NCBI GenBank assembly: GCA_020137815.1
Contig: CM035357.1
Span: forward strand, 8,039,111-8,103,110
DNA: 64,000 nucleotides
Direction: 5' to 3'
Origin: Hormiphora californensis
Lineage: Eukaryota > Ctenophora > Tentaculata > Cydippida > Pleurobrachiidae
Shown: positions 34,701-46,072 of the stretch, piece after piece
How positions within the stretch are numbered: the first letter of the stretch is position 1
How the letters are laid out: every line of letters begins with the position of its first letter
Position numbers and translations under genes: made by a program
Notes under the pieces: generated by a model
Seen by the model: the letters and a program-made list of their open reading frames with translations, nothing else
The model's database searches: none
Told to the model about the DNA's origin: nothing

Positions 34701-37700
34701 AGGTTAAGTACAAGAGTAGCTTCTTGTTGGAGGTCCTCGTTTCTCACCACGAGAAAAGAACGAGCCAAAAAGAGGAAATAAACAACATGCCTCTCTATCC
34801 GACTGAAGAGGTAGTAATTATGTAACCTGTGTGTAACCTGTGTGTAACCTGTGTGTAACCTGTGTGTAACCTTTGTGTAACCTGTGTGTTACTGTGTAAC
34901 CTGTGTGTAACCTGTGTGTACTGTGTAACCTTTGTGTTACCTTTGTGTAACCTGTGTGTACTGTGTAACCTGTGTGTAACCTGTGTGTAACCTTTGTGTA
35001 ACCTTTGTGTAACCTGTGTGTAACTTGTGTGTTACTGTGTAACCTGTGTGTAACCTGTGTGTAACCTGTGTGTAACCTTTGTGTAGTTCTGCACACATTC
35101 AGTTTTAATCGGTTGATGTGTTTCAGATTTTATGGGATGAGAACATCGTTCCTAACGAGTACTTCTCGGGTGAAGGTTGTTTAGCCCTTCCAAAACTAAA
35201 TCTACAGTTTCTTACCCTCCTGGATTATTTGCTTAGGAATTTCAACTTGTTTAGGCTGGAGACCATGTATGAAATAAAACAGGTGAGCAGGATGCGGTAC
35301 CTACTTCTTCATCTATTTACTAGATACGAACATGTTGGAAATGTTTCATGACACAATTTAATTCATGACTTATAACCTGACCTCTTACACAGGATATTGA
35401 AGATGTTGTACTACGACTGGCCCCCTTCTTAGCATCTGATGCTTCTACACAGTTTCGAGGATGGGCCCGTATGGCACTGCCCCTGGCTAAGTTTGCTATA
35501 GTAGAGGTCAGTACTTCTGCCTACATCAGTGTTCTGTATCTTTATGTATTATCTGATATCTTTCTTTCATGATTGTTAGAACACATACTGACGCAGTTCT
35601 CTGGCTATATGCCAGAGGTTGCAGACTCATGCCGCTACCTCTTCTTTACTAGGTCGCTAAGCCAAACGTTGGTAAAAATCATCCCTCAAGGGTCCGAGCT
35701 GACATAACCATTAACCTCGATATAAGGTGAGCAAATTATCCTGTGATCCAAACAACTAAAGTTGGATTTTTTGAAGTTGTCACCCATAAATGCACACGCA
35801 TGTAAAATTTATCAACTTTGAGGCGCTCACCACACGTTAACATGTGATATGACGCACAAAAAAACGGGCGAACGAGAAGGGGGTGACAACTTCAAAAAAT
35901 CCGACATTATTTACAAATGTAAAGGAGTTTCCGGTTTAGAACACCATGTATTTACTACTTGAGAGGGTTTTTTGTTATTTAAGTAGAACGTTCAGAGAAC
36001 AGATATGAAGACTCTGTCCTTGGTGAATTGGTTTACCTTCTATATACCATATGTTAGGGGGGCTTGTCAGTAAGGGTCATGACCCTCCTTACGTCGGTGA
36101 CAGATGTACCCTTTAATACACAAGAAACTCTCTGCTGGGCGCTGTGAGAGGGGCGAGCAAGGCAAAAGTTTCTCACTTCTGAATTAACTATTTAATTAAT
36201 TAGACCGAGACGATGACACGAACTTCACGAAAGTGTGTTCCACTCCGAATTGGTCACAGTTTTGAAATGTTGCTCATGGACGGAACGCGCCGGGTAATTT
36301 TGCATATGTTCCTAACGCGCTCGCGCCAAGTGTCACGCGCGCTCGCCTCTCTCAGCGCTGACAAAAGGATTTGTTTTATTGTTTATTAATTGTTTATTAA
36401 TTACTTTAATGTTAATATTGTAATTGGTTCACACTCTTTTTTTTAATATAAAAGAGCACATAGTTAAAATTTGCATCAGCACATTCTTCCCACACTCCAT
36501 GGTCATAACCCTGGGGGGGGGACCCTGATTTTGGTCGATGGCCTTTTTTAGCTTTTTTAGCCCCCAATCCATGTCCTGAAAATTAGCACAAAAAAGCTAA
36601 AAGTGCCCTAATTTTGGCCGTTGGCTTAGTTTTTTAGGGCTGGACCCCCAACCCTCTGATAAAATCCCTATAAGATAGATACTGAGACAAATCTTTTGAC
36701 CCTACAAAGCCATCTTATCTATGAAGTCTCTCTTGTATGGAGTGGAGATATGAGGGCAAATGCAACCTAACTTCCTTTCACTTCCAGGCGAGAGATTGCG
36801 TCTGAGTGGGACTCACTTCGCCGACATGATGTGTGTTTCCTGTTGTCAATAGAGGCCCTATCCACAACCCCCAGTTATAGCGCCAAGAAACCCTTCCTGG
36901 AACAGGTGATTATTAAAAACTAGGTTACTCTTTTTCTAGCCCTCCTTTACATTTGTAAAAGAGAGAGAGGGTCGAACAAGGTAATTCTTGATAGCACAAG
37001 TGCTAAAATGATCATCCGGATCGATGCCTTCGGTATCCACCCGGGCAGGGGGAAATCTATTGAACTAAACTTCCTTGTTTTTTATTTGTAAACAGCTCCT
37101 CCTGGTGAGTAGAGCACTATCCGAGGCAAGGACAATCAGCTATAATATTAATTTGGGTAATACAATCTCTCTTCAGGTGAGAATGAGGTTTATCAGGGGC
37201 TGTGAAATCGAGGGATATCTTGACGAGGAAGGGAGAGTTGTACAGGAGGGGTTCGAAAAACCGAAGTATAAAACACGCATGAGGACAGTCCGTGTATATT
37301 TGGATGTTAATCAATATCAGGTTATAATTGCTGTTGTTGGGAATTGAAAGTTAATATCCTCTCCCTCCCTTGTTTTACTAATATGTTTATTCTAGACTGA
37401 TATGGAGGGAACTATTAAAGGATCGGAGGATGTGTATGATAGCTTTAACATTCTTCTGCGACGTAAGCCAAAGGAAAACAACTTTAAAGCAGTCCTGGAA
37501 ACTATACGTGATATGATGAACACTGAGTGTGTTGTTCCTGGTAGGTTCCTACCATTGTACACTACACACACCTCGATCCCCCCTTCATACTGTGTAGGGA
37601 ATGTTGTACATTGAGTAATTTGCTGTGATTACATACTTTCTCTCCTTGAGATATGACACACACACAAAAAATATACGCTGCAAAGCAAGTACAGTTTCAA

Positions 37701-40700
37701 TGCATGATGAATAATGATTATCATATTACAGAGTGGCTACATGATATTTTCCTGGGGTATGGAGATCCAGCGGACGCTCATTACTCAAAAATGAAAAATC
37801 GAATCGAGTAAGTAATTGTACAGATAAAATCGATTTCTTTTTCCATCTTCATTATTTCATCCGCACCCTTTAAAAAGTAAATAAGGTTTGCAAACGTTGT
37901 GCTTCACCTAGAAACTGAAAACAAAACAAATATTGTGAAACTTCATACTTTAATATTTTATTGTCTTGGTACTCCCGAGTCCCGGTAACCTTGCACCCCG
38001 GAAATTGTGTTTTATTCTGATTTGAGGTTCGGTCTCCTAACCCAGTAAAGTTTGCTGGACCCAGCTGGGTAGCTCCAAAAATACTCCATACTCCATACGG
38101 TCATGATCATAAAGTCGGGACATTTTTGAAATTTCAAAGTTTAAAAATATCGACCAAATTTTTTAAAACTAATAATTGTGGTACTTTTATTCATCCAAAC
38201 AACTTAAAAATTTGGGAGCAGATAAAAATATGATCAAAATACAATATTTGATAATAAAAAATACGATTACTCAACCGAAGTGGATCTCAGGACAACATTT
38301 GTAAATATTGAAATACAGAACCACAGTTACCACCATTTTTGTTTTAGTCCAACGAGTATTATAGATAATTGTCATGACTAGCTTATTAGGGTCGGTTGAG
38401 TTGTTAATTACTCAACCTACGTGGATCTGGAGACCCTTGAACTTTGGGAAGCGAAAAAGGGTCTATAGAATTCCCAAAGACAAGTAATTCAGGGCTCATC
38501 TTTTTGGAAATTGTCTAAAGTTTCCATATTTGGCAAAGGTGGAAGAATAGGACGACTCAACCGGTGTGGATCACCGTTTTTAAACCTCACTTTTAAAAAA
38601 TTTCAGCTAAAAATGGAATTTTAATCACCTTATTGGTGGCAATGGCTACTAGACCTTTTTACAACTCAAATAGAAAACTCATTCCATGTGGATCATTTTT
38701 TTCTGAGAAATTTTACTTTTGATCCACAATGGTTGAGTCAAAATCCATTGTTCCAATCCACATTATGTTTTGGTATGTATTTCCCAGCTAGTACACACTG
38801 TTTTGGTGCATAGATTCCCATATGATCCACAAATATTGCCTATAAATTAGACTGCCAAGAAGGGTTCATTATATACTGACTTTGAGCAACGGTAACAAAA
38901 GTGGTGATCCACAAGAGTTGAGTCATTGCTTGAAAAAAATTTGGATATAGTCTAATGTCGGATCGATTTACGAAACTTTTGAGAACAATCGGGACCCGAA
39001 ACTTTGTCATAAACCTCCGGTTGAGTCGCATTTTATGAGAAAATTGGAAAAAATCCACATTGGTTGAGCATATTTTGTACATTTACCCATGCCAATCAAT
39101 TTGTTACTATATATGGTATATACCATCTATCATTCCACAAAGTTTCAAGGACGTACCATCAACCTAACTCGGTTGAGTATGCTGATCCACACGTTTCTGA
39201 TCCACATACTTTAAAGCCTTATAAAACAAAGCATAATTAAGCTTTAAAATTCTAGTTTTCACAATTTTTATCTAGTGACAATTTTTGGTGGATCAGATTA
39301 CTCAGCCAGGTGAAAAAACCAAATTTAAAACTCAAAATCCACATTTTTTAAACATTGTAAAAGTGTCCCGACTTTATGATCATGACCATACGTACAGTCA
39401 TGGAAATAGGAATTTTCACTTTGTTAGTGACTAAGGGTGACTGAGGGTGCCCACTGCCGCCTTTAACCACGGGTTTTCTACCCTGTTGGCGGAGCCCTAT
39501 GCATGAGCTCTCTATGATTTTATAAATTCCCAGTTTTTACTTTTTCACAAAAAATCTCTCCTTGCAGGACAATTGATTTCAACGACACATTTCTGAATGT
39601 TAGTCACGTGCGGGATTCCTTTCCTGGAGGTGTTGACTGTGATGAGGAGGAAGAAAAGCTGATTAAACCCTTTAAAATTCAGTTCACAGGTAGTAACTCA
39701 TTACGTGTCACTGTATCTACTGGTTGGGATCTAGTTGTGGTCCGGCTTTGTATTCAGGTAAAATGTATTGAAACTACATCTACTTACCAGGCTCAGATAA
39801 GGTGAAAGCAATCCCGTATACACTTCCCAACCCTGGCCCATATCCGAGCAACAAACCCAAGGAGAACACAGTATACTTCACTGACACACAGGTTGAAGCC
39901 ATTAAGGCAGGTTGTAACCCCGGGTTGACCATGGTAGTTGGACCACCAGGAACTGGAAAAACAGATGTTGCCGTACAGATCATCAACAATCTCTACCATA
40001 ACTTTCCCAATCAACGCACCCTCATAGTTACACATAGCAACCAAGCTCTCAATCAGCTCTTCCAGAAGATCATGAATTTGGATATTGATGAACGGTAAGC
40101 TTTTAAAACATTTATTCAGTAGTATTAGGTAGGTTTAATGTTATACTTTCAAATCATATTATACATTACATATATTACAATATATGCCAAGATTATTATA
40201 ATTTTCCAAAATGCAGGCATTTGTTGCGTCTTGGTCACGGGGAGGAAGCTCTTGGTACAGAAAAGGATTTCAGTAAGTATGGCAGAGTGAACTACATTCT
40301 AGCACACCGTCTGGAGCTGCTCGAAGAAGTTGGACGACTACAGAAGAGTCTTGGTGTTATGGGTGATGTCAACTACACGTGCGAGACTGCCGGCTATTTC
40401 AATCTCTATCAGGTAATAGCTTTACACACAATCTTCTACATATAATACCGTAAAACCATATATTTTCGCGGGAATTAATTTTCGCGTTTTGGCCTAGACT
40501 ACTGGTGGTCCCTGACGACTTCACCAGCGTACCAGGAGTGAACTACTCCTTCATCAGCGATTCCTGGTACGTTGGTGAAGACTTCAGGGACCACCAGAAC
40601 CCAGTCTAAGCCAAATCGCGAAAATTACTTCCCCGCGAAAATTAATGGTTTTACAGTAATAGCTTTAACGGTGAATTTCTTTGTGGTCAACTAAACTCAT

Positions 40701-43700
40701 CTTTATTTAGGTGAAAAGCAGATGGGAAACATTTGAATCGTCCATAAAGAAACGTTCGATGGTAAAGAAGTGTCCGGCTGATATCAAGGAGCTCTTCCCA
40801 TTCGCTGGATACTTTTCCAATGCACCGCAACCCATCTTTACTGGACAGAGTTACGAACAGGACTTGGAATCAGCTGAAGGATGTTATCGGCATATCCAGA
40901 AGATATTTGATCAGCTAGAGGAGTTCAGGTACATATGATGGAGAGAGAAAGAGAACATTATATTGCAGCTGATACTGTTTGCTGGAGAAATCTTCTTCCA
41001 CAGAGCGTTCGAGCTGATGAGAAGTGGGTTGGACAGGGCGAATTACCTCCTGGTAAAAGAAGCGAAGATTATTGCCATGACATGCACTCATGCCGCCTTA
41101 ACCCGCAGAAACCTAGTCAAACTTGGCTTCAGGTCAGTCAAACTGAGGGTTATATATTTACCAAGCCTGAATACTTACAGATCTCTCCTTCTCTCTTTTG
41201 ATTCTCCTCTCAAAAGGTTGTTTTGTTTTAGATACGATAATATACTGATGGAAGAAGCAGCCCAGATTTTGGAAATCGAGACTTTCATACCTCTCCTATT
41301 ACAAGAGCCTGAAGATGGTCACAATAGGTTCGTCTTTAATTTTGAATTTTTAGTTATCTGTTATAATTGTACATGATACCCGTTATCAGGTTGAAAAGGG
41401 TAATTCTTATTGGCGACCATCACCAGCTGCCCCCTGTCATAAAGAACATGGCCTTTCAAAAGTATTCCAACATGGAACAGAGCTTGTTCACTCGATTTAT
41501 AAGGTACACTGGGTGGTTGCAGTACGCCAGTTTCTGGTGACTGGTTGTGAGATTTGAGCGGCCAAAAGTTTATCTATTATATGTAATAATGCATTAACTT
41601 TTATCTGCCCAAATGAGTATGCACGGCGTGCCCCAGGGTAGTTTAAAATTTGTTTCGGTGTCCATCTCCAATTCCGGTTGTAACTGTTGGGGAAGACCTT
41701 CCTGAAGGTCGTGGCGGAGCGGGAATAATCATGTAGACCCGCTCCGGCTTCAGAAAATTGAGAAAAAGATCTTTCTTTAAACTTTGAAAATAAGACGTTT
41801 TTTATTAAAAGATCCTTGATCAGTAAGATACGGTTGTCCCCCACTTATTTTTTGGAATTGGATATGGACACCGAAACAAATGTTGAACTACCCTGGGGCA
41901 CGCCGTGTAAGATGAAGTGACTTAGAATTGGGGAAACTTAGTTTTTTTTGCATAATCAAATATAATCAAAGCTAGTATAACCTGGAGTGATATATCCCTC
42001 AGACTTGGCGTCCCTGCAGTTGAGCTAGATAAGCAGGGACGGTCCCGACCGAGTATTGCAGAGCTATACAACTGGAGATACAAGAAACTCGGCAATCTAC
42101 CACACGTTACCTCTCAGCCCCATTACCTGACTGCCAACACTGGATTTTCATTTGATTTTCAGGTTAGGAACTGCTTTTGAATTAGTTTGATTTTCCCATG
42201 TTCTGTTGATGGTGGATGTCCCTCCCTGTACATAATTACATTTTTTAATCAAGGGACAGGGTGCCTCATGTTTGACCGATTGCACAGCTTTGTATTTGTG
42301 CGTGATAATCGAAATCTAGTTCCTGATAGTGATAACCTCAAGACTTGATCCCGGTAGCATTGGAATTTCAATGCAACAAGAATCAATCTTATCAACCAAT
42401 CTTATCAGGAACTGGAGATATAAGCAAAAACGTTTGTCACGTGCAAATACGACGTGCGTGCCCCTGTCCCTTGTTGGCAAACACAATTTTCAGTTAAGTT
42501 TAACAAACTAATAATCCCCTCTAGCTAATTGATGTTGAAGATTTTAACGGTGTCGGTGAGAGTGAGCCGAATGCGTACTTCTATCAGAATCTTGCCGAAG
42601 CAGAATATGTCGTTGCTACATACATGTACATGCGGCTACTTGGTATGTTTGATTTTCCATATTTCTTAATCTGTCTCTGTGGTGACAATTATTACAAATT
42701 ATATATCATATTATTAACGTAGCATAGTATTCTATAATTTTACCACCGACTACAGGCTACAAATCTGAAGATATAACAATCCTAACAACGTATAATGGTC
42801 AGAAGCATCTGATACGTGATGTTGTGAAACAAAGATGCGGAGAAAACCCAGTTTTTGGGTTTCCTAAATCCATCACTACAGTCGATCGATATCAGGTAAG
42901 GATGGGTTAAAAAGTAACTTTAGAAGTCTACTTTGTAGTAGGGTGTTGTGAGTTGTGCTAAATTATTTAGTAAATATACTGTTATTTTAGGTATAGTGTA
43001 TACCACTTATTTCACAGGGAAGCCAAAACAACTACATCCTTCTATCACTGGTTCGGACGAAGACAGTTGGGCACTTCAGGGATGTACGCCGTCTTATTGT
43101 GGCTATGTCCAGAGCCCGCCTCGGTCTTTACGTGTTTGCAAGGGTAGGGATATTTGCCAACTGCTACGAGTTAACACCCGCTTTCAAGAAGTTGCTGCAA
43201 CATCCCACCGAACTGCATCTTTGTCCCGATGAGATTCTCCCTACTAATAGGTAGGTGACACCTAGTGAGGTTCTCCCTACTAATATGTAGGTGACACCTA
43301 GTGAGGTTCTCCCTACTAATAGGTAGGTGACACCTAGTGAGGTTCTCCCTACTAATAGGTAGGTGACACCTAGTGAGGTTCTCCCTACTAATAGGTAGGT
43401 GACACCTAGTGAGGTTCTCCCTACTAATAGGTAGGTGACACCTAGTGAGGTTCTCCTACTAATAGGTAGGTGACACCTAGTGAGGTTCTCCCTACTAATA
43501 GGTAGGTGACACCTAGTGAGGTTCTCCCTACTAATAGGTAGGTGACACCTAGTGAGGTTCTCCCTACTAATAGGTAGGTGACACTTAATGAGGTTCTCCC
43601 TACTAATAGGTAGGTGACACCTAGTGAGGTTCTCCCTAATAATAGGTAGGTGACACCTAGTGAGGTTCTCCCTACTAATAGGTAGGTGACACCTAGTGAG

Positions 43701-45707
43701 GTTCTCCCTACTAATAGGTAGGTGACACTTAGTGAAGGTTCTCCCTACTAATAGGTAGGTGACACCTAGTGAGGTTCTCCCTACTAATAGGTAGGTGACA
43801 CCTAGTGAGGTTCTCCCTACTAATAGGTAGGTGACACCTAGTGAGGTTCTCCCTACTAATAGGTAGGTGACACCTAGTGAGGTTCTCCCTACTAATAGGT
43901 AGGTGACACCTAGTGAGGTTCTCACTACTAATAGGTAGGTGACACTTAGTAAGGTTCTCCCTACTAATAGGTAGGTGACACCTAGTGAGGTTCTCACTAC
44001 TAATAGGTAGGTGACACCTAGTGAGGTTCTCCCTACTAATAGGTAGGTGACACCTAGTGAGGTTCTCCCTACTAATAGGTAGGTGACACCTAGTGAGGTT
44101 CTCCCTACTAATAGGTAGGTGACACCTAGTGAGGTTCTCCCTACTAATAGGTAGGTGACACCTAGTGAGGTTCTCCCTACTAATAGGTAGGTGACACCTA
44201 GTGAGGTTCTCCCTACTAATAGGTAGGTGACACCTAGTGAGGTTCTCCCTACTAATAGGTAGGTGACACTTAGTGAGGTTCTCCCTACTAATAGGTAGAT
44301 GACACCTAGTAAGGTTCTCCCTACTAATAGGTAGGTGACACCTAGTGAGGTTCTCCCTACTTACTACTATATAGATTATAGTATGTAGATGCTACCAAAA
44401 CTAGGGCTGACAATCGAGCACAGATTTAGAAAACTATGGAGAATGTTATTTACAAAGTACAATCTAACTATTGGGGGGGTGCAGCCCAAAAAAAAACCAA
44501 CCATACCCTGGATTTTCAAAAGTGTTGATTTTTTTTGGTCGTTTTTGATTTTTTTTGATTTTTTTTGATCTTTTTTGATTTTTTTTGAAATTTTTTGATC
44601 TTTTTTGATCTTTTTTGATTTTTTTTGATCTTTTTTGATTTTTTTTGAACTTTTTTGATTTTTTTTGATCGTTTTTGAATTTTTTTTTGATCGTTTTTGA
44701 TTTTATTTGATCGTTTTTGATTTTTTTTGAACTTTTTGTTCAACATTAAATAATCAAAAAAAATCAAAAACGATCAAAAAAATTCAAAAACGATCAAAAA
44801 AATTCAAAAAAATCGAAAACGATCAAAAACGACCAAAAAAAATCAAAAACGACCAAAAAAAATCAAAGAAATTTCAACCAAAAACGACCAAAAACGACCA
44901 AAAAAAACCAACCATACCCTGGGTTTCGGAAAAAGTTTGAATTTTTTTGGGGCTGCACCCCCCCCCCAACTATTATTATTAAGATTCGTCCCTACTAATT
45001 ATTATATGGTTGGCATGGTGCTCTGCTAAATTATGTTATAACAAGGGGGGGGGGTTTACAACTGTATGTAATAGCATGGTATTTTGCAGGAAAGCAGGGG
45101 AGTTACCTAATTCAGTGAAGATTATAAAGAACATGCCAGAGATGAGTAAATTCGTGTACGAGTTCTACTACACAGTTGTTAACAGGTAGATAAATGTAAC
45201 ACCATTTAGCATTTGTTTAGTCAACTAGATGTATATTTGAACTGTCCCTTAGGTTGGTTAAAGAGCAGCAGAGGTTGGCTCTAATCGCCCCGAAGAAGCC
45301 CGCCGAAGAAGAGAAGTTGGAGAAAATCAAAGTTATTACTACCCAGGAGGTACATATATACATATATGGTATACTAATACTATATCCCCCTTCCTGACAT
45401 ACTTCATAGACTACCAATTGGAGAGAATTCTAGTTGTGTACGTTTGCTGAAATTTTATGTATTTCAGGCGGTTCCTATTGTTGATCTTCCACCCGATGAA
45501 ATCTCAAGTGAAGAAGAAACTGAGAACCTAGAACCAGCGGCGGCATTTACTACCACTGCTGATGGGGTTATCACTCCTGCTGATGAGGTCATCACTCCTG
45601 CTGATGAGGTTATGGAGGCCACTCCTGCTAAACTAGATGAGGTTATCACTCCTGACAGTGATGAGGATGGAGATTGTGGGCCATCTCTAGAGGACATGAT
45701 GAGCTGA
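30290..45707 (+). CDS. AQR: Intron-binding spliceosomal helicase Aquarius
   Basis: AQR is an SF1 (UPF1-like) RNA helicase that binds the intron upstream of the branch site in the spliceosome. I could trace 29 exons in perfect phase, giving 1477 aa against about 1485 in human: 30290-30358, 30529-30692, 30923-31103, 31295-31408, 32353-32813, 34023-34131, 34205-34333, 34694-34810, 35127-35282, 35393-35506, 35653-35726, 36788-36905, 37177-37320, 37396-37540, 37732-37807, 39568-39689, 39791-40094, 40217-40412, 40711-40928, 41004-41132, 41232-41327, 41390-41503, 42003-42162, 42525-42642, 42756-42895, 43018-43250, 45090-45185, 45253-45349, 45468-45707. The N-terminal armadillo region contains [14 protein letters not shown] and [20 protein letters not shown]. 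Motif I is [11 protein letters not shown] (about residue 815), motif II MEEAAQ (about 1053), then [32 protein letters not shown] and [15 protein letters not shown]. The tail is acidic and repetitive (VITPADE). Introns are loaded with MITEs; intron 26 begins with a splice-junction minisatellite. Confidence 0.98.
30427..30495. mobile_element. Short MITE in AQR intron 1, CAGTCnGAnnACCCCGATTTA type
   Basis: CAGTCAGAGGACCCCGATTTAC at the left and the inverse TAAATCGGGGTCCGACTG at the right, 69 bp in all. The same termini bound the element at 61075-61246. Confidence 0.75.
31515..31640. repeat. Tandem/inverted AACTTATAACACCCCCCAGT repeats
   Basis: Two direct copies of a roughly 36-bp unit CACCCCCCAGTGTTATAAGT then GAAAACTTATAA, followed by an inverted copy (AACACTGGGAGGTG). 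They lie in AQR intron 4, just upstream of a long (CT)n tract. Confidence 0.7.
31677..31762 (+). repeat. (CT)n microsatellite in AQR intron 4
   Basis: About 40 uninterrupted CT dinucleotides. Confidence 0.97.
31995..32268. mobile_element. Probable MITE with internal CTCGCAGGCTCG repeats
   Basis: ATTTTATTATGCCTG near 31998 and CAGGTACAACTTATAGGCATAATAAAAT ending near 32268 are imperfect inverses. The interior repeats CTCGCAGGCTCG three times and has a matching CTCGACCTTCGGTCTCG hairpin. The boundary with the upstream AACTTATAACAC repeats is unclear. Confidence 0.5.
33089..33718. mobile_element. Complete foldback MITE in AQR intron 5
   Basis: Two arms of about 310 bp, inverted and nearly identical, meet at about 33415 (AAAATTGAGTC). 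The termini C(T/A)GGGTGTTCATTTTGGAT are flanked by TA on both sides (33087-33088 and 33719-33720). Partial copies: 10597-10950, 48493-48711 (and its duplicate at 54065-54283) and 54937-56965 (interrupted). No ORF is conserved. Confidence 0.92.
33893..33966 (-). tRNA. tRNA-like sequence, probably a pseudogene
   Basis: The minus strand has a good A box (TAGCTTAGTGGT) and B box (GGTTCAATTCC) at tRNA spacing. A 7-bp acceptor stem closes between GGTTTGG and TCAAACC, with correct U8-A9. The D stem pairs. The T stem and anticodon stem each have one mismatch, and position 33 before the anticodon is A instead of U; the nominal anticodon is UGU. It lies antisense in AQR intron 5. It could be a decayed tRNA or a tRNA-derived SINE head. 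Confidence 0.45.
34563..34662. repeat. Short hairpin element in AQR intron 7
   Basis: TGTGGACTGTTGACGACTTG TAGA and its imperfect inverse (TTTACAAGTCGACAACAGTC CATAAT) surround a small AATTATTTTCCTGAA centre. About 100 bp; it looks like a tiny MITE. Confidence 0.6.
34815..35085 (+). repeat. GTGTAACCTGT minisatellite in AQR intron 8
   Basis: About 22 copies of an 11-12 bp unit (GTGTAACCTGT with TTT or TTACTGT variants) start immediately after the donor of AQR exon 8 and end about 40 bp before exon 9. Several units contain GTGTAA, a weak donor-like word. Confidence 0.9.
35761..35905. mobile_element. MITE with GTyGGATTTTTTGAAGTTGTC termini, copy 2
   Basis: 145 bp in AQR intron 11. GTTGGATTTTTTGAAGTTGT CACCC and its inverse (GGGTGACAACTTCAAAAAAT CCGAC) bound a short unrelated interior. 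Confidence 0.88.
35930..36480. other. AQR intron 11 sequence without recognised features
   Basis: AT-rich, with an internal GC-rich patch containing ACGCGC words (36280-36350). No inverted repeat or coding signal was noticed. Confidence 0.4.
36513..36649. mobile_element. G-tract-terminated TIR element, 137 bp
   Basis: Nine G plus ACCCTGATTTTGGTCGATGG at the left; the imperfect inverse ending in CCCCC at the right. The interior has TTTTTTAGC/GCTAAAA inverted runs. A 6-bp duplication AACCCT flanks it (36507-36512 and 36650-36655). Same plan as 1999-3181, 44473-44967 and 54987-56770. Confidence 0.75.
38098..39388. mobile_element. 1.29-kb TIR element with GTGGATC subterminal repeats
   Basis: Termini (C/T)GGTCATGATCATAAAGTCGGGAC, inverted, about 25 bp, flanked by TA (38096-38097 and 39389-39390). 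The interior holds about a dozen copies of a composite motif CTCAACCnnnGTGGATC. It points one way in the left part (38274, 38411, 38554, 38680) and mostly the other way (GATCCACnnnGGTTGAG) in the right part. No transposase frame is evident. It fills most of AQR intron 15. Confidence 0.85.
40448..40656. mobile_element. MITE with CCGTAAAACCAT..TTTTCGCGGG termini
   Basis: Inverted termini CCGTAAAACCATATATTTTC GCGGG and CCCGCGAAAATTAATGGTTT TACAG, TA on both flanks, 209 bp. A second hairpin (CCTGACGACTTCACCAGCGT and its inverse) fills the centre. In AQR intron 18. Confidence 0.88.
41622..41907. mobile_element. MITE with CACGGCGTGCCCCAGGGTAG termini
   Basis: About 50-bp imperfect inverted ends (CACGGCGTGCCCCAGGGTAG, then TTTCGGTGTCCAT) surround about 190 bp without a conserved frame. 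In AQR intron 22. Confidence 0.88.
43231..44362 (+). repeat. 36-bp minisatellite built from the AQR exon-26 splice junction
   Basis: About 31 copies (some 35 or 37 bp) of a unit that reads GAGGTTCTCCCTACTAATAG then GTAGGTGACACCTAGT. The first copy is the exon itself: exon 26 ends GAGATTCTCCCTACTAATAG and the intron starts GTAGGTGACA. Each later unit therefore repeats the last about 20 exonic bases plus the first 16 intronic bases, including a good 5' splice site (TAG|GTAGGT) and a branch-point-like CTACTAAT. Using any donor but the first would add an in-frame TAG directly after AATAGG. Confidence 0.95.
44473..44967. mobile_element. G-tract-terminated TIR element with TTTTTTGATC arms
   Basis: Begins GGGGGGGTGCAGCCCAAAAA and ends with the inverse (TTTTTTTGGGGCTGCACCCC CCC). 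Both halves also carry ACCAACCATACCCTGG. The arms are runs of TTTTTTGATC/GATCGTTTTT and the inverted AAAACGATCAAAAAA. A perfect 7-bp duplication AACTATT flanks it. In AQR intron 26, downstream of the splice-junction minisatellite. Confidence 0.88.
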
Positions 45708-46072
45708 GCAGTGAGACACTGATGAGAGACACTTTATATTTTCAAAAAGAGACACGTTTTATGTTGGTTAGAGCGCTGCTCTAGAAACACGTTATCATTT
45801 AACACTGTTATACCCAACACATAGAAACATATTATTGGTATCTCTTACTTTTTATCTTTTCCTCCAATATATAGAGACTATAAAATTATTGTCGTAAAAC
45901 AAAAGGTCTGGGAACTGGAAAAAACACTATGTACAGAACTCCTTGTTGAGTAAGGGGGAAGAACAAAGAACTCCCGTTTACACAAACATTTCGCGTCATC
46001 AAGAGTGTAGGTATAATCCAAATATATGTGACCATAGCTGTCCCCCCGTCATCACAGAACCGGTGGGATGCT
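45708..46072. other. Convergent 3' ends of AQR and GMPPB
   Basis: 365 bp separate the AQR stop (45707) from the GMPPB stop (46073, other strand). Both 3' UTRs and polyadenylation sites must lie here or overlap. No clear AATAAA stands out on the plus strand. No other gene is seen. Confidence 0.6.

Noticed and set aside
41497-41844. 115-aa minus-strand frame in AQR intron 22
   Set aside because: It overlaps the MITE at 41622-41907 and shows no similarity to known proteins.
43164-43997. 277-aa minus-strand frame with [12 protein letters not shown] repeats
   Set aside because: It is the antisense reading of the 36-bp splice-junction minisatellite; the unit length is a multiple of 3 and lacks stops in that frame. 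Not a gene.
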